Made by a program: the position numbers and the translations under genes. This document shows positions 1 through 9,141 of a DNA stretch of 64,000 nucleotides, one piece after another. The stretch spans positions 1 through 64,000 of the forward strand of contig CAMYXP010000003.1 of the NCBI GenBank assembly GCA_947303085.1. Reading direction: 5' to 3'. Source of the stretch: an uncultured Bacteroidales bacterium. GTDB taxonomy: Bacteria; Bacteroidota; Bacteroidia; Bacteroidales; F082. Positions within the stretch are counted from its first letter, which is position 1. Each line of letters begins with the position of its first letter. The notes below the pieces were generated by a model. That model was given only the letters and a program-made list of their open reading frames with translations, searched no databases and was not told the DNA's origin.

Positions 1-116
1 ACGACCGTTCGGACCGCATCGTGATGGAGCTCGACGCACTGCCGAGAGGCTCATATCTGATCATCGTCGAGTCAGAAAAAGGAAGGACATACAAACATAT
101 CGTCATCGATAAATAG
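1..116 (+). CDS. C-terminal end of a T9SS-sorted secreted protein (5' truncated by window)
   Basis: Only the last ~37 codons are present, ending at TAG 114-116. The reading frame gives ELDALPRGSYLIIVES followed by KHIVIDK. This is the usual ending of Bacteroidota type A C-terminal sorting domains: a hydrophobic beta strand after a G-Y motif, then a Lys-rich strand ending in IVI plus a basic residue. Known for the family: such domains direct export through the type IX secretion system and are then removed at the cell surface. The rest of the protein, and so its function, lies outside the window. Confidence 0.6.
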   Translation, partial: DRSDRIVMELDALPRGSYLIIVESEKGRTYKHIVIDK

Positions 117-164
117 TTTGTGAAAAATCACAAAACTATTTGTTCTTCTTTAAAATATTTTTAG

Positions 165-172
165 TAATTTTG
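165..172 (+). promoter_or_regulatory. TAnnTTTG -7 box for typA
   Basis: TAATTTTG followed by C, the Bacteroidota sigma-ABfA -7 consensus, with a TTTG-like -33 element about 22 bases upstream (near 139-142). It would start transcription just before the inverted repeat at 175-215. Confidence 0.65.
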
Positions 173-174
173 CA

Positions 175-215
175 CCCGATTTTTCAGTAAAAATAAAAAA
201 TGCTGAAAAATCGGG
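175..215 (+). promoter_or_regulatory. 13-bp perfect hairpin in the typA 5' UTR
   Basis: CCCGATTTTTCAG at 175-187 pairs perfectly with CTGAAAAATCGGG at 203-215, around a 15-base A-rich loop. A T-rich tract follows (TTATTTTATTGAG). The hairpin starts at the expected transcription start, so it sits at the extreme 5' end of the mRNA. It could stabilise the transcript, act as an attenuator, or be an operator. The sequence does not decide between these. Confidence 0.5.
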
Positions 216-248
216 TTATTTTATTGAGTATCAATTAAATATAAGCAA

Positions 249-2069
249 ATGACAAGTATTCGTAATGTTGCGATTATCGCTCACGTTGACCACGGAAAGA
301 CCACTTTGGTGGACCGAATTCTTTATCAATCGAAGCTGTTCAGAGAGGATAAAGATAATGGAGATTTGATTCTGGATAACAACGACCTTGAGCGTGAACG
401 AGGTATCACCATCTTGTCGAAGAACGTTTCTGTTCGTTATAAAGATGTGAAAATCAACATTATAGATACTCCTGGCCACAGCGATTTCGGTGGTGAGGTG
501 GAACGCGTCCTGAACATGGCCGACGGCGTGCTGCTTCTCGTCGATGCTTTTGAAGGCCCGATGCCGCAGACTCGTTTTGTGCTTGAAAAAGCTATCCAGC
601 TCGGACTGAAACCTATAGTGGTGGTCAATAAAGTCGACAAGCCGAACTGCACTCCTGAAGAGACTCAGGAAGCTGTGTTCGACCTTATGTACAACCTCGG
701 CGCAACCGACGACCAGCTTGACTTTCCTACTGTTTTCGGCTCATCGAAGCAAGGCTGGATGTCGGACCACTGGACACATGTCACAAACGACGTTTCTTAC
801 CTTTTGGATGTTATTATCGACACCATCCCGGAGGCTAAATATGAAGAGGGAACACCTCAGATGCTCATCACCTCGCTCGACTACAGCTCATACGTCGGTC
901 GTATCGCGGTGGGCCGTCTGAAACGCGGAATCCTCCAGGCTGGTATGAACGTCTCGTTGGTGAAACGCGACGGCTCGATAGAAAAGAACCAGATCAAGGA
1001 ACTCTACACATTTGAAGGATTAGGCAAGGAAAGAACGAAAAAGCCAGTGATGGCTGGCGATATCGTGGCTATCATGGGTCTCGAGAACTTCGAAATCGGT
1101 GACACCGTTGCCGACTACGAGAACCCTGAGGCATTGCCTCCAATCCACGTCGACGAGCCTACAATGAGCATGTTGTTCACCATCAACAACTCGCCATTCT
1201 TCGGCAGAGAAGGCAAATTCGTTACTTCACGCCACCTGCGCGAGCGTCTTTACAGAGAGACTGAGAAGAACCTCGCTCTTAAGGTCGAAGACACCGAATC
1301 GCCTGATTCTCTTATGGTTTACGGACGTGGTATCCTTCACCTCAGCATCCTCGTCGAGACAATGCGCCGTGAGGGTTACGAGTTCCAGATCGGTCAGCCA
1401 AAGGTTTTGTTGAAGGAAATCGACGGCAAGAAATGCGAGCCTATCGAGGTGATGAACGTGCAGGTTCCTGAGAACTTCGCCGGTCGTGTCATCGAGCTGG
1501 CTTCACAGCACAAAGGCGAGATGACCAACATGTCACCTAAGGGCGACCGTATGAACCTCGACTTCGACATCCCGGCACGTGGTCTCATCGGATTGCGTTC
1601 AGCAATGCTGACAGCCACAGAAGGCGAGGCAGTGATGTCGCATCGTTTCAAGGATTACGAGCCTTGGAAAGGCGATATGGACAACCACGAAGTGGGCGCT
1701 CTCATCGCGATGGAGACCGGTACTGCTGTTCCTTACGCCTTGTGGAAACTTCAGGATCGTGGCAAGTTCTTCGTGCAACCTAACGAAGACGTCTACATGG
1801 GCGAGGTCATCGGCGAGAACACACGTTCAAACGATATCGTGCTTAACATCAACAAAACCAAGCATTTGACCAACGTTCGCGCCTCGGGTTCAGACGATAA
1901 GATCGTGCTTATCCCGCCGGTAAGAATGTCGCTTGAGGAATACATGGAATATATCCGCGACGACGAATATCTCGAGGTGACTCCGAAGAGCCTGCGTCTG
2001 CGTAAGATCATCCTTGACGAAATCGAACGTAAGCGTAGCGGTCGTCACAGCGAGGAAGTCAGCGACTAA
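249..2069 (+). CDS. typA: Translational GTPase TypA/BipA
   Basis: 606 residues, the normal length for TypA/BipA, a ribosome-associated translation-factor GTPase linked in other bacteria to stress responses and 50S assembly. G motifs are visible: G1 AHVDHGKTT near residue 11, G2 RERGITI near 49, G3 DTPGHSDFG near 73 and G4 NKVD near 127. The elongation-factor beta-barrel, the EF-G III/V-like domains and the BipA C-terminal domain follow. The ATG at 249 opens directly into the N-terminal strand [13 protein letters not shown]. The stop overlaps the stop of the convergent kinase gene by 4 bases (CTAA), so read-through antisense transcription is likely. Confidence 0.97.
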   Translation: MTSIRNVAIIAHVDHGKTTLVDRILYQSKLFREDKDNGDLILDNNDLERERGITILSKNVSVRYKDVKINIIDTPGHSDFGGEVERVLNMADGVLLLVDAFEGPMPQTRFVLEKAIQLGLKPIVVVNKVDKPNCTPEETQEAVFDLMYNLGATDDQLDFPTVFGSSKQGWMSDHWTHVTNDVSYLLDVIIDTIPEAKYEEGTPQMLITSLDYSSYVGRIAVGRLKRGILQAGMNVSLVKRDGSIEKNQIKELYTFEGLGKERTKKPVMAGDIVAIMGLENFEIGDTVADYENPEALPPIHVDEPTMSMLFTINNSPFFGREGKFVTSRHLRERLYRETEKNLALKVEDTESPDSLMVYGRGILHLSILVETMRREGYEFQIGQPKVLLKEIDGKKCEPIEVMNVQVPENFAGRVIELASQHKGEMTNMSPKGDRMNLDFDIPARGLIGLRSAMLTATEGEAVMSHRFKDYEPWKGDMDNHEVGALIAMETGTAVPYALWKLQDRGKFFVQPNEDVYMGEVIGENTRSNDIVLNINKTKHLTNVRASGSDDKIVLIPPVRMSLEEYMEYIRDDEYLEVTPKSLRLRKIILDEIERKRSGRHSEEVSD

Positions 2070-4516
2070 TCGGAAATATCATAATTATCGGCTAACATAG
2101 CCAAGAGGGCATCGGATTGATTCATGAATTCGATGCCTTTTTCTTCCCAGTCGGGCAGGGAAGTGGCGTCCTGACCGCGACGGCTGTCCATGTCGATGAG
2201 GTATTGCGCCGACGCCTGCTCGAGCTGAATGAACATCGGGCGCATCTTATGGCAGATGCCTTGAGCCTTCACGAAGTCATGCTCGGTAATGGCATCGTTG
2301 AGTGCCACGAGATTGTCGGAGGTGGCATTGACGAAGGTCTGCAAGATCTCACGAATGGCGTCGCTGTCGTTGTCGAACATGGCGCAGAGCTGCGGGAAAT
2401 CGTTGGTAAACTCGCACTCCTGCGCGTCCTCCTCAGTCCAGTTGTCGTTTAAAAGCAGTGCTAAGTCTTTGATACTGAATGGTTTCTTGATATATCCGTC
2501 GAAACCTTCGTTCTTGGCGTATTTTTCGGAATACTGGTCGCGGGCGGTCATCAACACGACTTTTTTCTCTTTGTCGATGTTTTTTATAGTCTTCAGCACG
2601 TCGTTGCCCGAGAATGTTCCCATCTCACGGTCGGTGAGAACCAAGTCGTATTTGTCGAGCTCACCGAGGTATTTGTTGAACTCGATATACGAACGGCAGA
2701 TGTCGGAGTGATGCCCGATTTTGTTAAGCATTGCACTGATGACGGCAAGCAGACTGTTATCGTCGTCGACGAGAAGCACATTGAGTTTGTATTTTGTTTT
2801 AACTACCTGATTATCAGTTGATTTAGGTAAAGTTTCTTCTTTCTTTTCAACGATTTTAACAGGTATTGAAATCTCAAAATGACTGCCTTTTTCGAGTTCC
2901 GACATCACCTTGATGTTGCCGCCAAGAAGTTCGAGAAGTCCTTTCACGACGTAGAGTCCGAAGCCGTTGCCTTCGGCCAGACCTTTGTTGTTTTCGGCTC
3001 GGCTGAACGGCTTGAACATCTCCTCAATCTTCTCGTTAGGGATGCCGATGCCGTTGTCTAACACATTGAAAACCAATTTCTTATTTATGAGATACACTCC
3101 GAAATGCACTTCGCCTTCGATGGTGTATTTCAAGGCATTTGAAATGATATTACTTGCTATCTGTTTGATTTTCAATGCATCAGAGTTGATGTAGAGGTCG
3201 TCGGAGATGTTTTTATGGTAATAGAACTTCAGCTGTTTGTTTTCGGCTATAGGCTTGAACATGGCGGCGAGCTGGTCGGTGAGCTCCGCAACGTTGAAAT
3301 CGGAGCGTTTCACAAACTGCTTGCCTTGGTCGAGACTCGAAAACTCCAGCAAATTCGATAGAAGCGAGAGGATGTGCTGCGACGAGTATTTCATCGAACT
3401 GAGCCGTTGCATGTCGTCGTCGCTGTGTTTTTCCATCTGCATCAGCTCGATATATCCGATAATTGACGAGAGCGGCGCCTTGATGTCGTGCGACACGGTG
3501 AGCAGCAGCTTGTGACGGCTCTCCATGATTTCCTCGGTGCGCCTTTGTGCCTCCTCGGTGGCTTTTCTTGCCCTCGATACTCGTTGTATATCTTTGAAAA
3601 TCAAGAAGATAAAGACCAAGATACAAATCAGGGCGACGGTGCCTCCATACATCGAATACTCCATGTTGCGTTGCACGAGAGCCTCGCTTTTCTGAATCTC
3701 ATGCATCACCGAAGTCAGTGTTTGCTGATGAAGCACGATGAGCAATCCTGAGATCTCCTCCGAAATCTTTTGATCCGACTCGATGAAGATTTGATATTGA
3801 CGCTCAATGGTTTTAATTCGCTCGATATACTCCTGCTTGCCCTTGTCGGTGTACAGTTTGATATCTTTCATGATATCAATTTTATCTTCATTGTCGTCGA
3901 TGGTGTCGAAAGTGGTTGTGGTGACAAGGATAATGCTGTCGCGTGGTGTGTCGGAGTTGAAGACACGTTTGAAAAACGATTTTTTTTCAGCCTGGCGGAC
4001 GATAGTGTCCTGCTTGGTGACCGCCACGACCTTGGTTTTCTTCTCAGGTTTGTAATTTGTCAGGATTTTGTAAATCTCGTCGTAAGGGTTGAAGAGGTCG
4101 TATTGGTGACTTATCTTCTTGATAATGTTTTCCTTACGTTTCAAAAGAGTTACAATATCGTTGAGAATAGCCTTGTTTTTCTGGTCGTTGTCCGAATAAT
4201 AAATAATTGAGTCTTTGATGCTCGAAACCTGCTCGAGGTTGTTTTTGAAATCGAGAAGATATCTGGTGTCGCCCGAGAATGAGAAGAGTTGCGCGTCGGA
4301 CTGCGTCTCGTTAACTTTCTTAATCAAGTCGTTGGTGAGGTTAAGCACCTTTTCGTTTTTGCTGATGTTAACTCGTTGATTAAGAATAGATTTCTTAAGA
4401 TTCGAGATATAATAGATAACAGCTGCGCAGAGCGCTGAGGCGACAATATAAATCACCAGAGCCTCCCAGCGGACACGACGCTCGTAATGCTGCCTGTATT
4501 TGAATCTCTCTCTCAT
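2066..4516 (-). CDS. Hybrid sensor histidine kinase with REC and HPt domains
   Basis: About 816 residues from ATG 4516; two codons upstream is a GTG that I consider less likely. Order seen: a TM segment near residues 18-40, a periplasmic region of ~250 residues rich in Lys/Asp/Glu, a second TM near 295-312, HisKA with the H box SHDIKAPLSSIIGYIEL, and HATPase with the N box NISNALKYT and G box DNGIGIP. A receiver domain follows (VLLVDDDNS, phospho-acceptor Asp in LVLTDREMG, Lys in GYIKKPF), then a C-terminal HPt domain with the phospho-His in CHKMRP. The phosphorelay is therefore complete up to the final response regulator, which is not encoded nearby. The ligand cannot be read from the sequence. 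The -7 box ends 5-6 bases before the ATG. Confidence 0.92.
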   Translation of the reverse strand: MRERFKYRQHYERRVRWEALVIYIVASALCAAVIYYISNLKKSILNQRVNISKNEKVLNLTNDLIKKVNETQSDAQLFSFSGDTRYLLDFKNNLEQVSSIKDSIIYYSDNDQKNKAILNDIVTLLKRKENIIKKISHQYDLFNPYDEIYKILTNYKPEKKTKVVAVTKQDTIVRQAEKKSFFKRVFNSDTPRDSIILVTTTTFDTIDDNEDKIDIMKDIKLYTDKGKQEYIERIKTIERQYQIFIESDQKISEEISGLLIVLHQQTLTSVMHEIQKSEALVQRNMEYSMYGGTVALICILVFIFLIFKDIQRVSRARKATEEAQRRTEEIMESRHKLLLTVSHDIKAPLSSIIGYIELMQMEKHSDDDMQRLSSMKYSSQHILSLLSNLLEFSSLDQGKQFVKRSDFNVAELTDQLAAMFKPIAENKQLKFYYHKNISDDLYINSDALKIKQIASNIISNALKYTIEGEVHFGVYLINKKLVFNVLDNGIGIPNEKIEEMFKPFSRAENNKGLAEGNGFGLYVVKGLLELLGGNIKVMSELEKGSHFEISIPVKIVEKKEETLPKSTDNQVVKTKYKLNVLLVDDDNSLLAVISAMLNKIGHHSDICRSYIEFNKYLGELDKYDLVLTDREMGTFSGNDVLKTIKNIDKEKKVVLMTARDQYSEKYAKNEGFDGYIKKPFSIKDLALLLNDNWTEEDAQECEFTNDFPQLCAMFDNDSDAIREILQTFVNATSDNLVALNDAITEHDFVKAQGICHKMRPMFIQLEQASAQYLIDMDSRRGQDATSLPDWEEKGIEFMNQSDALLAMLADNYDISD

Positions 4517-4521
4517 CGTCA

Positions 4522-4529
4522 CAAAATTA
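4522..4529 (-). promoter_or_regulatory. TAnnTTTG -7 box for the hybrid kinase
   Basis: On the minus strand TAATTTTG is followed by TGACG and then ATG at 4516. Bacteroidota transcription usually starts ~5-7 bases past this box, so the mRNA would be leaderless or nearly so. Confidence 0.5.
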
Positions 4530-4561
4530 CTAAAAAAACGAATTATATCAGAATTATTTTA

Positions 4562-4569
4562 TAATTTTG
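4562..4569 (+). promoter_or_regulatory. TAnnTTTG -7 box for the aldose epimerase gene
   Basis: TAATTTTGC lies 19 bases upstream of the ATG at 4589. It forms a divergent pair with the box at 4522-4529. Confidence 0.6.
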
Positions 4570-4588
4570 CATTATTAATTTTAAAAAT

Positions 4589-5725
4589 ATGAAAAAGTTT
4601 TTGGTTTTGGCGCTCAGCGCGATGATTTTAATTGGTTGTACAAAGAAAAATGAGGTTAAACTTATGAATGTCAATGATTTCAATACCGAGGTGGACGGCA
4701 AGAAAGTGTCGCTTTACACCTTGAAAAATGGTTTTTTAACTATGCAGGTCACCAACTACGGCGGACGTGTGGTGTCGCTGTGGATGCCTGATTACAGAGG
4801 CAGTTACGAAGATATCGTACTCGGCTACGACAATATCGGCCGTTATATCAATTGTACAGGCGAGAGATACCTCGGCGCTGTGGTCGGTCGTTGCGCCAAC
4901 CGTATCGGCAACGGTGAGTTTACCCTCGACGGAAAGACATATCAACTGCCTAAAAATGGCGGCAACGCTACGCTTCACGGCGGTGAGTCCGGCGTCGACA
5001 GAGTGGTTTGGGATGTGGTCTCAGTGACCGACAACGCCATCGTGCTTCACCTGCTTTTGCCTGACGGACTCGACGGCTTCCCTGGAAATCTCGACATCAC
5101 CATGACCTACACCTTGACTCCCGACAACGAGTTCCGTGTCGATTATCTCGCCACTACCGACGCCCCGACGGTGTGCAACCTCTCGCATCACTCGTTCTTC
5201 AACCTGCACGGCGAGGGCAACGGCACCATCCTCGACCATGAGCTGATGATTAACGGTAAGCTGATTACTGTTATTAATAAAGACTTAGTGCCAACCGGCA
5301 ATTTCATTCCTGTTAAAGGCACCCCGATGGATTTCATGACAGCAAAGCCTATCGGTCGTGATATCGAGAAATATCATCCGCAGATGGTAAACGGCAACGG
5401 CTACGATTTCAACTATGTGTTGAACAAACATATAGGCGAGATGGGCTTGGCGGCAGCCGTTCTCGAGCCTCAGTCGGGTAGGGTGATGGAGGTTTTCACC
5501 GACCAGTCTGGCATGCAGTTCTACAGCGGTAACTTCTTCGATGGCAAGACCACAGGAAAATACGGCAAGCCGTTGTGCAACCGCGCCTCGTTCGCCCTTG
5601 AGACACAGCAGTTCCCTGATGCTATCAATCAGCCTAACTTCCCAAGCACGATTCTGCGTCCGGGCGAGGAATATCATCACACCTGTATCTATAAATTCAG
5701 TGTGAAAAAGCCTAAAAAGAAGTAA
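4589..5725 (+). CDS. Aldose 1-epimerase (mutarotase), predicted lipoprotein
   Basis: 378 residues. The N-terminus MKKFLVLALSAMILIGC has a type II signal peptide with a lipobox Cys at 17, so the enzyme is expected at the envelope rather than in the cytosol. The GalM fold is supported by GGRVVSLWMPD, the substrate-binding RCANRIGNG region, the catalytic His in NLSHHSFFNLHG and the catalytic Glu near ALETQQFPDAIN. Family role: interconversion of alpha and beta anomers of galactose/glucose. Export fits mutarotation of sugars released by surface or periplasmic glycosidases, as in many Bacteroidota. It has its own promoter and converges on the efflux operon, 3 bases from the PII-like stop. Confidence 0.93.
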   Translation: MKKFLVLALSAMILIGCTKKNEVKLMNVNDFNTEVDGKKVSLYTLKNGFLTMQVTNYGGRVVSLWMPDYRGSYEDIVLGYDNIGRYINCTGERYLGAVVGRCANRIGNGEFTLDGKTYQLPKNGGNATLHGGESGVDRVVWDVVSVTDNAIVLHLLLPDGLDGFPGNLDITMTYTLTPDNEFRVDYLATTDAPTVCNLSHHSFFNLHGEGNGTILDHELMINGKLITVINKDLVPTGNFIPVKGTPMDFMTAKPIGRDIEKYHPQMVNGNGYDFNYVLNKHIGEMGLAAAVLEPQSGRVMEVFTDQSGMQFYSGNFFDGKTTGKYGKPLCNRASFALETQQFPDAINQPNFPSTILRPGEEYHHTCIYKFSVKKPKKK

Positions 5726-5728
5726 TTC

Positions 5729-6022
5729 TTAAACAGTTTTATCAATCTTCCATGAGAACGCCCTCAGACCGAGTTCCGGCGTGAGGAGGTCGTGCTCGTG
5801 CAACGACTGCAACACGTTGTCGACTTTATCGTCGTCGATGAAGGTGAGCATGGCGTCGTTGAACGTCGGCCAGGTGTGAGTGCCATAGTGTGCCTCACCT
5901 GTCGCTGAGCCGCGACCTGTTATCTCGTTCCATTTGGTGAATCCGCGAACTCCTTGTGTTTCAAGGAGTTCGGAGATTTCTTCGTAATATGCCTGATTGT
6001 AGGCGATGAATATTGCTGTCAT
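5729..6022 (-). CDS. Small PII-like protein of the RND efflux operon
   Basis: 97 residues; the start overlaps the RND pump stop by 4 bases, so translation is probably coupled. The alternating strand-helix pattern (MTAIFIAYN; a helix around EEISELLETQ; FNDAMLTFIDDD; a helix around VDNVLQSLHEH) resembles the ferredoxin-like PII/CutA fold. Bacteroidota RND efflux operons often end with such a gene, usually annotated as PG0823-like or P-II-like. The linkage suggests it senses a small ligand or modulates the pump, but no ligand-binding T-loop can be identified with confidence. Confidence 0.7.
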   Translation of the reverse strand: MTAIFIAYNQAYYEEISELLETQGVRGFTKWNEITGRGSATGEAHYGTHTWPTFNDAMLTFIDDDKVDNVLQSLHEHDLLTPELGLRAFSWKIDKTV

Positions 6023-9000
6023 ATTTTTGCTAGTTTTCTTTCCTTACGTCTAATTCTTCTTGAAATAAATACCGCATACAGCGTAGGGATGAGCACGAGG
6101 GTGATGAGTGACGACACCGACAATCCCCATGCCACCACCACGCCGAGGCCGTTCCACATCTCAGCGCCTTCGCCCGAACCTAATGCCATAGGTATCATAC
6201 CGAGCACCGTGGTGAGAGTGGTCATAAGGATAGGACGCAGACGTTGACGCGAGGCAGTGACGACTGACTCGTTGATGCCCATGCCGCGTTCAAGACATAA
6301 CCTGGTGTAGTCGATGAGCACGATACCGTTTTTCACAACGATACCCATCAAAATCATGACGCCGATGAGTGCCATCACACCGAGTGCCATGCCATTGATT
6401 CTCAATCCGATAAGAACACCGGTGATGGCAAACGGCACCGAGAACATGATGACGAATGGGTCGAGCAACGACTCGAACTGCGAGGCCATCACGACGTATA
6501 CCAAGATGATAATCAAGAGGATAAGGGTGAACATATCGGCGAAGGCATCTTGCTGGTCTTCGTAGTCACCGGCGATCTTCGCCATAAACTCTGCCGGAAT
6601 CTCGGCATGGTCGATGCACTGCTCGGATACTGCCACGGCGTCGCTCAAAGCGTAGCCTTTTGCCACGATGCCCGTGATGGTGATGATACGCTCACGGTCT
6701 TTACGCTCGATGGTAGGAGGGGTGCGGCCTTCCACGATCTTCGCTACCTCGCTCAAACGCACCGCCTGGCCTGAAGAACCGTAAAGCACAATATTTTCAA
6801 TGTCTTCATAACCCTGACGGAACTCCGGAGCGTAACGCACGCGGATGTTGTATTCGTCACCGTCCTCACGGAAGAATGTCATAATGGAGCCGTTGATGCG
6901 GTTTCTCACATATTGTGAGGCTGTGGTGATGTTGATGCCGTTGAGCATCAGCTTCTCACGGTCGAAGTCGACGTGAATCTCAGGTGTGTATTCGTCGCGG
7001 CTGATGAGGACCTGCGAAATTTCAGGACGCTCACGCATCTCCGCCGCGATCTCGTTGGCGATTCTATCGGAAGTGTTGAAGTCGTAACCGTAGATCTCGA
7101 CTTTCACGCTACTTGTAGAACCCATACCCATACCTTCCGACACATTGTATTTCTTGATTAAGGCGTTGGATTTCAAGTCTTTACGAATCTGCTCGGCGAT
7201 CTCCTGCGTACTTCTCTCACGTGTGTCCTTACTGCCTAGGTTGAGGTTCATGGTGAGAATGTGCGTGCCGTTGCTTTGCATGGAAGCGAAGGCGTTGTCT
7301 TCGTCAGCGACGCCATAGCGGTAGTTCATCACACGGATCTCAGGAACCATCTGCATGTATTTCTCTGCAAGTTCAGCGCCAAGTTGACCTGTGATATCTT
7401 CCTGAGTACCGACAGGTAACTCGATGTTGACGGTCAGACGACCCTGGTCCATGCTCGGCAGATATTCTGTCTTTAGCCCTGGCATCGTCATAATGATGGT
7501 CACAACGAAAACTACGATTGCGATGAGAAGCGTCAGCTTTCTGTGCGTCACCGCCCAATTGATGAGACGACCGTAGCCACGGCTCAACGCGTCAAGACCT
7601 TTATTAATAGGTGTGAATAATATTTTGTGCCAAGCGTGACTTCTCGGATTTCTCTTTAAGAGTCGTGAACACATCATAGGCACCAACGTCAAGGCCGCTG
7701 ATGTCGACACTATCATGATGATACTCACAATCCAGCCGAGCTGATGGAAGAACACGCCGACAGCGCCGTTGACCATGGTCAATGGCAGGAACACCGCCAA
7801 CATGGTGAGGGTGGAGGCGATAACTGAAATCGATACCTCCTGTGTGGCGTGCACTGCCGCTTCTTTCGGTTTCGCGCCTCGGTCGATGTGCGAGGTGATG
7901 TTCTCCAACACCACGATGGCATCGTCGACAACCATGCCGATGGCGATGGTGAGAGCACTCATTGATATGATATTCAATGTGTTACCTGTCGCGAAGAGGT
8001 AAACAACCGAAGCGACCAACGAGATAGGGATTGACAATACGATGATGATTGTTGCTCTCCATCTGCCGAGGAAGATAAACACCACCAGCATAACCACGAT
8101 GAAAGTTATGAAGATGGTCTCCTTCAATGAGTCGATGGTGTTGATGATGCTGTCGCTGGTATCGTTGATCATGTTGATTTTGATGTCCGAAGGCAGCGTC
8201 TTCTCGATCTTTTTCAGTTCTTTCTTGACACCTTTCGAGACCTGCACCGAGTTGGCGTCGGTCTGTTTCTGGATGGTGATCATTGCACCTTGGATGCCGT
8301 TGGAGAACACCTTCTGCAGACGTTCCTGCTCGCCGTCGTTCACTCTTGCCACGTCTTTGAGATAAATTGGCGTGTTGTTATATGTACCAACAACCACGTC
8401 GAGCATCTCACGTGCCGATTTGAACTCTTTCTCCACGCGCACAGCGTATGTGTTTGAGCCTATGTCGATGTTGCCGGCAGGGGTGTTGCGGTTTTCGTAT
8501 GCCAGAGCCTGTGAGATCTGTTCTACTGTGAGATGATAAGCCTCGAGCTTGTTAGGGTCGACAAATACCTGAATCTCACGTTTCGGCGCACCCGACACCG
8601 AAACTGTACCTACACCCGTTACACGTGCCAATGGCGTCGCGACCTTGTCATCCAAAATCTTGTCGAGACCTGCAAGACTCTCTTCAGCGGTGACGGAGAG
8701 GAACATAATCGGGATGTCCTCCATGCTGAACTTGAAGATGGTGGGGTTGCCTGCTCCGTCGGGCAGCACCTGCTTCACCATGTCGAGTTTGTCGCGCACG
8801 TTGTTCGTGGCTTCTTCAATGTCAATGCCATACTCGAACTGAAGCGTGATGACGGAGACGTTTTCCTTCGATGATGACGAAAGGTGCTTTAGGTCGCTCA
8901 CGCCGTTCAGAGAGTTTTCCAATGTCTTGGTGATGTTCGTCTCAATATCCTCCGCACTCGCTCCCGAATACGATGTCATCACCATGATGGCGTTGGTTCC

Positions 9001-9120
9001 CATGTCCGGGAAAAGGTTAATCGACAGCTTGCTGAGTGCGAAGACACCCAGAATCGCTACCGTGATGAAAACCAACGATACCGTTACCGGATGATTTACT
9101 GATGTTCTATATAAACTCAT
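6019..9120 (-). CDS. RND-family efflux transporter, inner-membrane pump (HAE1/AcrB type)
   Basis: 1033 residues, full length for AcrB/MdtB-like pumps. TM1 starts near residue 12. A TM block near 335-540 contains GMVVDDAIVVLENI, which carries the paired Asp residues of the proton relay in TM4, and the second half has the matching LMGIVVKNGIVLIDYT. Two large periplasmic loops (about 40-330 and 560-850) form the porter and docking domains. It uses proton-motive force to export hydrophobic or amphipathic compounds with the adjacent adaptor and outer-membrane channel. The substrate cannot be predicted. It is the third gene of a four-gene operon, 21 bases after the MFP gene. Confidence 0.96.
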   Translation of the reverse strand: MSLYRTSVNHPVTVSLVFITVAILGVFALSKLSINLFPDMGTNAIMVMTSYSGASAEDIETNITKTLENSLNGVSDLKHLSSSSKENVSVITLQFEYGIDIEEATNNVRDKLDMVKQVLPDGAGNPTIFKFSMEDIPIMFLSVTAEESLAGLDKILDDKVATPLARVTGVGTVSVSGAPKREIQVFVDPNKLEAYHLTVEQISQALAYENRNTPAGNIDIGSNTYAVRVEKEFKSAREMLDVVVGTYNNTPIYLKDVARVNDGEQERLQKVFSNGIQGAMITIQKQTDANSVQVSKGVKKELKKIEKTLPSDIKINMINDTSDSIINTIDSLKETIFITFIVVMLVVFIFLGRWRATIIIVLSIPISLVASVVYLFATGNTLNIISMSALTIAIGMVVDDAIVVLENITSHIDRGAKPKEAAVHATQEVSISVIASTLTMLAVFLPLTMVNGAVGVFFHQLGWIVSIIMIVSTSAALTLVPMMCSRLLKRNPRSHAWHKILFTPINKGLDALSRGYGRLINWAVTHRKLTLLIAIVVFVVTIIMTMPGLKTEYLPSMDQGRLTVNIELPVGTQEDITGQLGAELAEKYMQMVPEIRVMNYRYGVADEDNAFASMQSNGTHILTMNLNLGSKDTRERSTQEIAEQIRKDLKSNALIKKYNVSEGMGMGSTSSVKVEIYGYDFNTSDRIANEIAAEMRERPEISQVLISRDEYTPEIHVDFDREKLMLNGINITTASQYVRNRINGSIMTFFREDGDEYNIRVRYAPEFRQGYEDIENIVLYGSSGQAVRLSEVAKIVEGRTPPTIERKDRERIITITGIVAKGYALSDAVAVSEQCIDHAEIPAEFMAKIAGDYEDQQDAFADMFTLILLIIILVYVVMASQFESLLDPFVIMFSVPFAITGVLIGLRINGMALGVMALIGVMILMGIVVKNGIVLIDYTRLCLERGMGINESVVTASRQRLRPILMTTLTTVLGMIPMALGSGEGAEMWNGLGVVVAWGLSVSSLITLVLIPTLYAVFISRRIRRKERKLAKI

Positions 9121-9141
9121 GATTTTCAGTGTTTTGCAAGA

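Noticed and set aside
2117-4210. Several plus-strand ORFs inside the hybrid kinase gene
   Set aside because: They are frame shadows of a gene with a complete domain series on the minus strand.
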